This document shows, in pieces, positions 36,304 through 46,405 of a stretch of 64,000 nt of DNA. The position numbers and the translations under genes were made by a program. Under the pieces are notes generated by a model. The model did no database searches, was not told where the DNA came from, and saw nothing but the letters and a program-made list of their open reading frames with translations. Source of the DNA: Pectinophora gossypiella (Eukaryota > Arthropoda > Insecta > Lepidoptera > Gelechiidae); contig NW_026063241.1 of NCBI RefSeq assembly GCF_024362695.1, positions 1,331,324 to 1,395,323 of the forward strand, written 5' to 3'. How positions within the stretch are numbered: the first letter of the stretch is position 1; every line of letters begins with the position of its first letter.

Positions 36304-37255
36304 GGGGAAGGCCGGGCATAGTGGATACCTTAAGGTATTTAAGGTTATAGCAGAAAAGGTTTACAATACAAAAACAAAATAATTATCACAAATCAATCTT
36401 TATTTATTGCTCTTACAAATACGAACATCAGCAACCAAGAATATTTAAACAATAATCAACTGCAGTTAAAATAAAAAAAAGTACGATTGTATTCGCTTTG
36501 CCCGGTACCCCGGGTAAAGCGGATACAGCACTTGGGCAAAGTGAATACCCATAATCAGACTCTGAAAATATAGAAATAACTTTGATTAACTGAAACAAAT
36601 AACTTTTATTGACCATAAAATTATAAAATTAAGATTGACAATTGTCACAGGTATACCCCTATGTGCCATCAAAAGCAGTTAACAATCTTCGTGACACCAT
36701 TGTTGACAAATGTCACATCGAATCTAATTTTCAATTAGTTTACCGTCTTCTTTTATATATATTTTCCTAATCATCGGTGAAAACAGTTTTTTTTTATATT
36801 TATTCATCATCTGAAACAAGTAAAACACCTTTTTAGATAATAAGTCATCAGTGGATATGGTATCCACTTTGCCCTACTCACTTTGCCCCACTAGGTAAAT
36901 TTTGAGCTTAACACATTTCATGCAAAAACTAATAATTCTGACTTTCTGTTAAATATACCATAAAAATCTACTTTGGTATGCTACTGAATTAAGACATTCC
37001 TAAGAATCAAGAACTAGTAATATAGGAGAATTAATCAATGTACTTACCGCTTAAAATCAATCTTTTATTTACGAAAACACAAATCTCCACTCCGCGGAAG
37101 GGACACGACGCGGCCTCTCTTTTCTATGTTTGCCGCGTATTAATCCAAGATGGCCCGACGTAACAGTAGTGATGTGTTGAATTAACATCTAATATTTTAG
37201 GAGTAGTGGGGAGTATTCGCTTTGCCCGGGGTATTCACTTTGCCCAGCCTTCCCC
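36304..37255. mobile_element. MITE-like TIR element, 952 bp, TA duplication
   Basis: The left end 'GGGGAAGGCCGGGCATAGTG' matches the inverted right end 'GGGGAAGGCTGGGCAAAGTG'. TA flanks at 36302-36303 and 37256-37257. The interior repeats 'ctttgccc' on both strands ('gtattcgctttgcccgg', 'gggcaaagtgaatacc'). No transposase, so Tc1/mariner-type non-autonomous by TSD and size. Confidence 0.7.
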
Positions 37256-37795
37256 TACACTATCTAAGATCATTTACTTTCACGTGGAACAAATAGGTTT
37301 CTCAACTTACGCAAAATATTTTGTTAAAATTTTTCGTGTAAGAACGAAGTAACTAATACTTACAACATCCGAGTAAGGCGAAATCGGAAGGTGAACAACG
37401 TTGTAGGTAAAGTTACAACTGTCAATGTTGTTTGCACTACGTAATAATAAAGCAGTGTCTGTACTTACAACGGAACGTTTGATTATAGTTTCGTGGAATA
37501 TCTACGCAATCGTGTTTTTTTATTTTTTTTTCAAATATACACTATTAATTAAAAATTAATAAATGTGGGTCAATCCGGGCTACATTTTGCTATTATTTTC
37601 TCTTTGAAGGTTATTTCCAGGACTTATACCTAATTAGTAGGACAGTTTTTTTTAGCTCCTGAAAAGTTGATAAAATCAACTTACTGCGTTTTTCCACGAA
37701 GGGTGCGAATTCTGTACATTAAATATTTTTTCAAAATAACTATCAGGGGGTGATAAGTGGTCAATACTGATGCCAAAAATGCAATCAGTAAAATT

Positions 37796-37840
<45 letters not shown>

Positions 37841-39363
37841 ATGTTCCTTATAGAAACAAAAACTACTGGACGGATTTTAATGAAACTTGGTACAATTATT
37901 CTTCACACTCCTGGACAGGTTATAGTATACTTTTCATCACGCTACAATCAATAGGAGCAGAGTAGTGAAGGGAAATTCTTTTGTATGAAAAATCTAAACC
38001 ACTCAAGTTAGACGTTTGAAATTTGGCATGCAGGTACCTTAGATACCGTAGAGGTATACTAAGAAAGGAATTCCCGAAAATCTTACGGGAACGGGAATTA
38101 GCGGGAAAATCCTTTTGTATGAAAAATCTAAACCACTCAAGTTAGACAATTGAAATTTGGCATGCAGGTACCTTAGATACCGTAGAGGTGTACTAAGAAA
38201 GGAATTCCCGAAATTCCCACGGGAACGGGAATTAGCGGGAAAATCCTTTTGTATGAAAAATCTAAACCACTCAAGTTAGACAATTGAAATTTGGCATGCA
38301 GGTACCTTAAGTACCGTAGAGGTGCACTAAGAAAGGAATTCCCAAAATTCTCACGGGAACGGGAATTAGCGGGAAAATCCTTTTGTATGAAAAATCTAAA
38401 CCACTCAAGCTAGACGTTTGAAATTTGGCATGCAGATACCTTAAGTACCGTAGAGGTGCACTAAGAAAGGAATTCCCGAAATTCCCACGAGAACGGGAAT
38501 TAGCGGGAAAATCCTTTTGTATGAAAAATCTAAACCACTCAAGTTAGACCTTTGAAATTTGTCATGCAGGTACCTTAGGTACCGTGGAGGTGCACTAAGA
38601 AAGGAATTCCCGAAATTCCCACGGGAACGCGAATTAACGGGAAAATCCTTTTGTATGAAAAATCTAAACCACTCAAGTTAGACGTTTGAAATTTGGCATG
38701 CAGGTACTTTAGTAAACTTAAAGCTTAGTTGCAACAGGATATTACAAAATTCCCACGGGAACGGTAGTTAGCGGGAAAATCCTTTTGTATGAAAAATCTA
38801 AACCACTCAAGTTAGACAATTGAAATTTGGCATGCAAGTACCTTAAGTACCGTAGAGGTGCACTAAGAAAGGAATTCCCAAAATTCTCACGGGAACGGGA
38901 ATTAGCGGGAAAATCCTTTTGTATGAAAAATCTAAACCACTCAAGTTAGACAATTGAAATTTGGCATGCAAGTACCTTAAGTACCGTAGAGGTGCACTAA
39001 GAAAGGAATTCCCAAAATTCTCACGGGAACGGGAATTAGCGGGAAAATCCTTTTGTATGAAAAATCTAAACCACTCAAGTTAGACGTTTGAAATTTGGCA
39101 TGCAGATACCTTAAGTACCGTAGTGGTGCACTAAGAAAGGAATTCCCGAAATTCCCACGAGAACGGGAATTAGCGGGAAAATCCTTTTGTATGAAAAATC
39201 TAAACCACTCAAGTTAGACCTTTGAAATTTGTCATGCAGGTACCTTAGGTACCGTGGAGGTGCACTAAGAAAGGAATTCCCAAATTCCCACGGGAACGCG
39301 AATTAACGGGAAAATCCTTTTGTATGAAAAATCTAAACCACTCAAGTTAGACGTTTGAAATTT

Positions 39364-41076
39364 GAAAGAAAGAAAGAAAGAAAGATACGTTTATTATAAA
39401 GGGACACCACAGTAACAAGTATAAAATAAATAACAAATATATAATATAAAACACGGAGTAACACATAACTTACAATCAAACACATAATAAAAAAAAAATA
39501 AAAAATTAAAAGACAACATACACGAGAAATACAAATAATTGTGTGTATGGACTGGTCAACGATGGTGGTGGTGTCCTTTATAAAAGGGCCTCACTCAGCA
39601 TAAGCCGCGGCGCGAGCCACGACGCTGGTATTCTGTGGACCCTGCTAAGTGAGGCACGGAAGCCGTGTCTCCCACAAATACGACTTGAATGAATACATAA
39701 TAATATTTACTTATAAAATAAAGTACTTAGTTTACAAAAACATAATATATTAAAAGCGTGTGTGTGTGCAGTGTATCTACAAATACATGAAAGAAATACA
39801 ATAATACTTACAAAACAATGCGTTTAAAACGATAAAATAAACAAATAAATAAAGTTAGAAATGTTAGAATGTGACAAGTTAGTGTGCGTGCGGATTTGAA
39901 CGAAAGAACGTAGTGTACGTTGCAACTCAAACTGGTTTGGCCGGAGTAAAACTACCGTTAGCGGGCTTACTACGTCAACATTTTTATCAAACGCATTACG
40001 TCAGTTTCAACCGCCACTGCCGTCCGAGTGCAACGTTTATTATGTAATCAGCTTGTACAAAAAACCCGTCGCCAAAGTTTTTTGTGTTTTTAAAAGTGTT
40101 GGGAATAAAAATATAAATAATTGATTGATAATAAAAAACATTTAACGAATCAGTGACCATAGTTACAATAAAAAAATAACAAATAACCCCCAATGAACAG
40201 ACTAGACGCATATTTGTGTACCGCCTACTAGTGTATTTTCAATGAGTAGCTGTGTGCCTGTGTGCCTGTTAGAGCTATATTGCCGTCGCATCCGCGTCGC
40301 AAGTTAGCCTCCGCCATCGTGTCGTGTCTGGACCACAGAGGTAGGTTTAAGTGGTTTTGTTTATTAAGAACTCTTTTGTAGTCGCAGAAGATGTTGCTTA
40401 AAATGAAGTTTAAAATTATTGATTGTTTTCAGACTACGAATTGGTGGCGGCAGATCATTCCAACACTTGGATGCGGCGAACCGGAAACTTCCGCGAAAGG
40501 CAACAGTACGATGGCGCGGCACTGCTAGTGAGTAGATCGTCGAGCGTGTTTGATATGACTGAACGTCACGGGACCACACCAGTTTTTTTGCAAGATAGGA
40601 TGGTATACTATATTTTACAACTCCGAATAGAAGTGTAGCGAGATGCAGATGTCTTCGAGCATTCATTTTTACAATACTTGCATTATTTAAGAACGGCGTA
40701 ACGTGCGTGCGGGGAGGTATTTTAAAACAAAATCTTGCACACGCATTTTGAACCCTCTGAATCAACTTCCGTGACCGTGCAAGGAGCCGAGGACCGTAAA
40801 CGACATCCATATAATTGAATTTGGACAGAACAAGGGAATCGCAGAGCTTTATACGAGTGCCAGTATTGATGAACTGTCTAATCAGATATAAGGTTTTGAG
40901 CCGATAGAAGCAATTAGCAGCTGTATTAATTATGTATTTTTCAAATCTCAATTCCTCATCCATAAGAAGACCAAGGTTTCGTGCTTCTGTAACCCGCTCC
41001 ACTGTTTCGCCCCTGATGTTCACATTCACCCCGTAACTTGATATTCTGTTTATCTGCTGTTTTTAATATATATTCT
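39364..41076 (-). mobile_element. 5'-truncated LINE (CR1/Daphne-like) with CTTT tail, left-arm copy
   Basis: Read on the minus strand it begins at 41076 within the reverse-transcriptase ORF and ends in 'ataataaacgtatctttc' plus (CTTT)n at 39364. AATTT flanks both ends (39359-39363, 41077-41081) and interrupts a family-A repeat unit ('gaaattt|ggcatgcagg'). 5' truncation plus target duplication is the usual result of target-primed reverse transcription. Confidence 0.8.
40364..41076 (-). pseudogene. C-terminal fragment of LINE reverse transcriptase ORF
   Basis: An open minus-strand frame of about 235 codons with no true start (the first ATG-like position is GTG; the frame is open to the element's truncated end). 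Motifs of the region after the polymerase: 'ARNLGLLMDEELRFEKYI', 'LVLSKFNYMDVVYGP', 'RVQNACARFCF', 'RRHLHLATLLFGV' and 'CWNDLPPPIRSL' near the end. These are typical of the C-terminal third of CR1/Jockey-group ORF2 proteins. The YxDD polymerase core and endonuclease are missing through 5' truncation. The frame is undamaged, so the insertion is fairly young. Confidence 0.8.
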
Positions 41077-42054
41077 AATTTGGCATGCAGGTACTTTAGT
41101 AAACTTAAAGCTTAGTTGCAACAGGATATTACAAAATTCCCACGGGAACGGTAGTTAGCGGGAAAAAACATTTGTATGAAAAAATCAAATCTAAATAAAA
41201 GGAGAAACTGACTGACTCAGTGACTGACATATATCAACGCATAGCCTGAACGGCTAAACGTAGGCATTTGAAATTTGGAAGGGACATAGCTTAGGTACCG
41301 TAGAGGTGCATTAAGAAAGGAATTCCCGGAATTCCCACGGGAACGGAAATTAGCGGGAAAATCTTTTTGTATGAAAAATCTAAACCGCTTAAGTTAGACG
41401 CTTGAAATTTGGCATGCAGGTACCTTAGTTAACTTAAAGCTTAATTGCAACAGGATATTGCAAAATTCCCACGGAAACGGGAGTTAGTGGGAAAAAAACA
41501 TTTGTATGAAAAAATCGAAACCGCGTAAGATAGATATTTTCAATTCAATTAAATTATTTATTGCATTCCATGTAGTACAATAGGGTGTTACATAGGCATA
41601 GGAACTAAAACATGGACCCTATAGGGCACAGCAACGTTGAAGGGAAGAGAGGAAGTGTGTATTAAAATTAAAACTCAATGAACAATCAATTAAAAAAAAA
41701 ACAATTCAATCAATTGATTCAATCTAGCACGCATGTATACCTTAGTAAATATAAAGTTTATTTTTGGCTGTATTTTGAAAAATGGGAGTTATTGGGAAAA
41801 AAAAATGTACTTATGAAAAAATCTAAACTGCATAAGTATGCACTCCCACACACACAAAGATCTCTCTCTTATATAACACGGCACGCGGACGAAGTCGCGG
41901 GCAAAAGCTAGTATTAAATAATATTTCATACGGTATTATTTCGTTCTTTAATTTAATGTGTTTTTAGTGCTTCTGAATGTGATTTTGTTTTAAATACTTA
42001 GCTTATTAGCATTCATCAGTATCCAAGAATTCATCATACCACTGCTAATTAATA

Positions 42055-42773
42055 AACAAACAACGGTTTTAGCGTTTAAATACCGAAAAAACACCTGCCT
42101 GTTCATTTATTACTTGTTTCATTAAACAGGAATTTGCATATCGATCGTTTTCAATTAACTTCGAACAGTTACAACTACACGTAAACTGAGCATGTAGTCT
42201 ATCTACAGCAAGATCGTGACCGCTGACTGCAGCTCTCCTTCTCCCTCCATTTCACTCCCAATCGACATTTTCACCTTTGCTGATATGATTACTCCACAGG
42301 ATACCTCCATCCCCTGCATACCTGGTCGCTAGATTCGGCTGGCACGTCATATCGGTTTGACAGCCAACTCACGTAACTATTGTTGATCGATCCACAGTCC
42401 ACTGAAGTGCCTACGATGAAGGGAACAACATGGACAGTTCTATTTCGAATTACTCCAACCCATGCGATGTTCATCCATGCGACAACCCACCTGATCTGAG
42501 TGGAACTTAACTGAAGCAAGAGAGTGATGCCTAATTCCATCTGCCAACTAGCTCCACTTCTCTCCCGTGCACCAGTCGCACCCACACCGACGTGTTCATC
42601 TTGCCAGTTTTCCTCACACCCGTCCACTTGTCTCTTGAAGATTGGCGTCCACAACACCAACGGTTGGTTAGGTCATGCAAGCATTGTTACAATTGATAAA
42701 AACACATATTTTCATTTAGTGAATGTGATAACCTGTACTAATAATTTGGTCAACTTAGCGATGATAACTCAAT
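42055..42773 (+). pseudogene. Upstream exon-like block of unknown gene, left-arm copy
   Basis: Homologous over its length to 24250-24940 (minus). In this plus orientation it ends at a near-consensus donor, 'aactcaat|gtaagtatt' (42774). The reading frame of the paralogue is broken here by several stops. It lies 390 bp upstream of the first unit of the 45-codon exon array, in the same orientation, so the two could have formed one transcript. The opposite-strand open frame of 123 codons (42289-42660) is probably incidental. Confidence 0.35.
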
Positions 42774-43163
42774 GTAAGTATTAACAAACTCGGTACGTGT
42801 TTGTAATTGTGAATAATATCTTTAAATTGTACAACTCGCTTATGTTTGACAATTACTGAGTAATTGCTTTGCTTATTGCATGCTAATTGCTGAAAATTGC
42901 TTTTTATTTTAAATTCCTTAGCTAAAAATTGCTTTTTCTTTCACATTTCTCTGCTTATTGAATGACTATTGCTAACTCATTAGATAGAACCTACTTCTCA
43001 TATAAGTAGGTGGATGCGGCCTCGATTAGCGGGGGAACCACATGAAAAAAAGCGAGCTACTGGGTGTACCTCCTGGGTAGTTTGGAAATCACCTAATATA
43101 TATATGTATATATTTATAAATAAAAGTTAATATATATAAATTAACATTATTTTTTTTTAACAG

Positions 43164-43969
43164 GAAATGCACAATGCTAAAAACTGCGTAGGAGATTTTA
43201 ATACAATAGTACTACCAAGCCTGATGTTGGCCTCTATTTCAATGAATGCAGCAGTGTCACAGCTAGCAATCAAAAGTAACAAGATATTGAGGTACGTTAA
43301 ATGACGATCACGACCACTTTGGCAAAAACGTATCGCTATAGACTAAGGAAAAAAATAATATATATTTTATTTACAGGAAATGCAGATGACAATAAACTGT
43401 GTAGGAGTTCATGATTGCAATAGAATAAAATCGACCAAGCCTGAAGTCAGCAGCCCCTTCAATGAATGCAGCAGTGTGACAGCCAGCAATCAAAAGTTAC
43501 AAGATATCGAGGTACGTTTCATGACGACCATGACTATTTTGGCAAAAACGTATCGCTATAGACTAAGGAAAAAAAAATTATATATATGTTATTTAGAGGA
43601 AATGCAGATGGCAATAAACTGTGTAGGAGTTTATGATTGCAATAGAATAAAATCGACCAAGCCTGAAGTCAGCAGCCCCTTCAATGAATGCAGCAGTGTG
43701 ACAGCCAGCAATCAAAAGTAACAAGATATCGAGGTACGTTACATGACGACCACGACTATTTTGGCAAAAACGTATTGCTATCGACTAAGGAAAATAAATT
43801 ACATATAATATTTAATTATATATTTTATTTACAGGAAATGCAGAAGGCAAAAAACTGCGTAGGAGATCATTAATACAATAGTATTATATAAACCAAGCCT
43901 GATGTTGGCCGCTCATTCAAAGAATGCAGCAGTGTGACAGCCAGCAATCAAAAGTAACAAAATGTCGAG
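43164..43969 (+). pseudogene. Tandem exon-like array, units U1-U4 (left arm)
   Basis: Four units at 43164-43291, 43377-43511, 43599-43733 and 43835-43969, each between 'AG|GAAATGCA' and 'GAG|gtacgt'. U2, U3 and U4 are 135 nt, i.e. 45 codons, phase 0 at both ends. U2 is fully open (EMQMTINCVGVHDCN...SNQKLQDIE); U3 has TAA near its end; U4 has an early TAA; U1 has lost bases. Introns of 85-101 nt are also similar ('ttggcaaaaacgtatcgct', 'gactaagg'). The peptide has spaced Cys residues and is not recognised. This looks like a gene grown by exon duplication and now partly decayed. Confidence 0.5.
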
Positions 43970-44041
43970 GTACGTTACATGACGATCACGACCACTTTGA
44001 CATAAACGTATCGCTATAGACTAAGGAAAAAAAATGTAATA

Positions 44042-44275
44042 TACAGGGTGTTAGTGACATCGTAACGAAAACTTTGAGGGATGATTGAGACCATGATTAT
44101 GAGATGATATCAAGTGGAATTTTCCGTCGCAAAAGTATGGAACAGAAAATAACTTAAAAAAAAAAACAAAAATTTTCATGAATTTTCCGACTGAAAATTC
44201 CACTTGATTTCAACTCAGAATTATGGTCTGAATCATCCTCCTCAGTATTTGTTACGATGTCACTAACACCCTGTA
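44042..44275. mobile_element. MITE at the centre of the inverted duplication
   Basis: Ends 'ACAGGGTGTTAGTGACATCG' and, inverted, the same 20 bases; the interior is an imperfect hairpin ('tcaagtggaattttcc' on both strands). The two halves differ at many sites, so this is a single natural hairpin element and not part of the recent duplication. Two more copies lie at 49734-49963 and 49996-50224. Confidence 0.8.
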
Positions 44276-44347
44276 TATTACATTTTTTTTCCTTAGTCTA
44301 TAGCGATACGTTTATGTCAAAGTGGTCGTGATCGTCATGTAACGTAC

Positions 44348-45153
44348 CTCGACATTTTGTTACTTTTGATTGCTGGCTGTCACACTGCTGCATTCTTTGA
44401 ATGAGCGGCCAACATCAGGCTTGGTTTATATAATACTATTGTATTAATGATCTCCTACGCAGTTTTTTGCCTTCTGCATTTCCTGTAAATAAAATATATA
44501 ATTAAATATTATATGTAATTTATTTTCCTTAGTCGATAGCAATACGTTTTTGCCAAAATAGTCGTGGTCGTCATGTAACGTACCTCGATATCTTGTTACT
44601 TTTGATTGCTGGCTGTCACACTGCTGCATTCATTGAAGGGGCTGCTGACTTCAGGCTTGGTCGATTTTATTCTATTGCAATCATAAACTCCTACACAGTT
44701 TATTGCCATCTGCATTTCCTGTAAATAACATATATATAAATTTTTTTTCCTTAGTCTATAGCGATACGTTTTTGCCAAAATAGTCATGGTCGTCATGAAA
44801 CGTACCTCGATATCTTGTAACTTTTGATTGCTGGCTGTCACACTGCTGCATTCATTGAAGGGGCTGCTGACTTCAGGCTTGGTCGATTTTATTCTATTGC
44901 AATCATGAACTCCTACACAGTTTATTGTCATCTGCATTTCCTGTAAATAAAATATATATTATTTTTTTCCTTAGTCTATAGCGATACGTTTTTGCCAAAG
45001 TGGTCGTGATCGTCATTTAACGTACCTCAATATCTTGTTACTTTTGATTGCTAGCTGTGACACTGCTGCATTCATTGAAATAGAGGCCAACATCAGGCTT
45101 GGTAGTACTATTGTATTAAAATCTCCTACGCAGTTTTTAGCATTGTGCATTTC
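44348..45153 (-). pseudogene. Tandem exon-like array U4-U1 (right arm, inverted copy)
   Basis: Mirror image of 43164-43969. It differs at the U3 acceptor, which reads 'ttacag' here but 'ttagag' in the left arm, so the right arm keeps the better site. Reading-frame lesions are shared. Confidence 0.5.
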
Positions 45154-45543
45154 CTGTTAAAAAAAAATAATGTTAATTTATATATATTAACTTTTATTTA
45201 TAAATATATACATATATATATTAGGTGATTTCCAAACTACCCAGGAGGTACACCCAGTAGCTCGCTTTTTTTCATGTGGTTCCCCCGCTAATCGAGGCCG
45301 CATCCACCTACTTATATGAGAAGTAGGTTCTATCTAATGAGTTAGCAATAGTCATTCAATAAGCAGAGAAATGTGAAAGAAAAAGCAATTTTTAGCTAAG
45401 GAATTTAAAATAAAAAGCAATTTTCAGCAATTAGCATGCAATAAGCAAAGCAATTACTCAGTAATTGTCAAACATAAGCGAGTTGTACAATTTAAAGATA
45501 TTATTCACAATTACAAACACGTACCGAGTTTGTTAATACTTAC

Positions 45544-46262
45544 ATTGAGTTATCATCGCTAAGTTGACCAAATTATTAGTACAGGTTATCACATTCACTA
45601 AATGAAAATATGTGTTTTTATCAATTGTAACAATGCTTGCATGACCTAACCAACCGTTGGTGTTGTGGACGCCAATCTTCAAGAGACAAGTGGACGGGTG
45701 TGAGGAAAACTGGCAAGATGAACACGTCGGTGTGGGTGCGACTGGTGCACGGGAGAGAAGTGGAGCTAGTTGGCAGATGGAATTAGGCATCACTCTCTTG
45801 CTTCAGTTAAGTTCCACTCAGATCAGGTGGGTTGTCGCATGGATGAACATCGCATGGGTTGGAGTAATTCGAAATAGAACTGTCCATGTTGTTCCCTTCA
45901 TCGTAGGCACTTCAGTGGACTGTGGATCGATCAACAATAGTTACGTGAGTTGGCTGTCAAACCGATATGACGTGCCAGCCGAATCTAGCGACCAGGTATG
46001 CAGGGGATGGAGGTATCCTGTGGAGTAATCATATCAGCAAAGGTGAAAATGTCGATTGGGAGTGAAATGGAGGGAGAAGGAGAGCTGCAGTCAGCGGTCA
46101 CGATCTTGCTGTAGATAGACTACATGCTCAGTTTACGTGTAGTTGTAACTGTTCGAAGTTAATTGAAAACGATCGATATGCAAATTCCTGTTTAATGAAA
46201 CAAGTAATAAATGAACAGGCAGGTGTTTTTTCGGTATTTAAACGCTAAAACCGTTGTTTGTT
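45544..46262 (-). pseudogene. Upstream exon-like block, right-arm inverted copy
   Basis: Mirror of 42055-42773 with no change that I noticed; see that entry. The donor (gtaagt on the minus strand) is at 45538-45543. Confidence 0.35.
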
Positions 46263-46405
46263 TATTAATTAGCAGTGGTATGATGAATTCTTGGATACTG
46301 ATGAATGCTAATAAGCTAAGTATTTAAAACAAAATCACATTCAGAAGCACTAAAAACACATTAAATTAAAGAACGAAATAATACCGTATGAAATATTATT
46401 TAATA

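Larger units (their letters stand above)
29922..37707. mobile_element. 7.8-kb TIR element inserted in Helitron A3 (AATT duplication)
   Basis: Left end CGCACCCCCCGTGGAAAAAC and right end, reverse-complemented, CGCACCCTTCGTGGAAAAAC; both continue GCAGTAAGT, giving about 30 bp of TIR with two mismatches. AATT occurs on both sides (29918-29921 and 37708-37711), and the host Helitron is uninterrupted when one AATT is kept. About 4 kb of it is occupied by later insertions. I find no transposase. Subterminal DNA is rich in 'cgtaagt/acttac'-like words. The 4-bp duplication does not by itself fix the superfamily. Non-autonomous or decayed. Unique stretches 29950-30600, 30991-31603, 33443-33744, 34001-34927 and 37256-37676 hold no gene. 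Confidence 0.75.
29887..41911 (+). mobile_element. Family-A Helitron, copy A3, split by nested insertions
   Basis: 5' TCTATACTTATAATAAATC at 29887 and 3' hairpin plus CTAG at 41908-41911, flanked by A and T. After removing the 29922-37707 insertion and one AATT, the 5' part reads straight into 'ctgtacattaaatattttt' exactly as in A1 and A2. The (TCTG)n run is at 37798-37840, followed by 134-bp repeats, an inserted LINE (39364-41076), then repeats and the common 3' part. Its right part lies inside the large inverted duplication. Confidence 0.8.

Noticed and set aside
40423..40638. 71-codon plus-strand frame over the LINE fragment
   Set aside because: Shadow of the LINE reverse-transcriptase ORF on the other strand.
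42289..42660. 123-codon minus-strand frame (mirrored at 45657-46028)
   Set aside because: The paralogue at 24 kb has its longer frames in the opposite sense, and the splice donor is also in that sense, so this frame is probably antisense chance.
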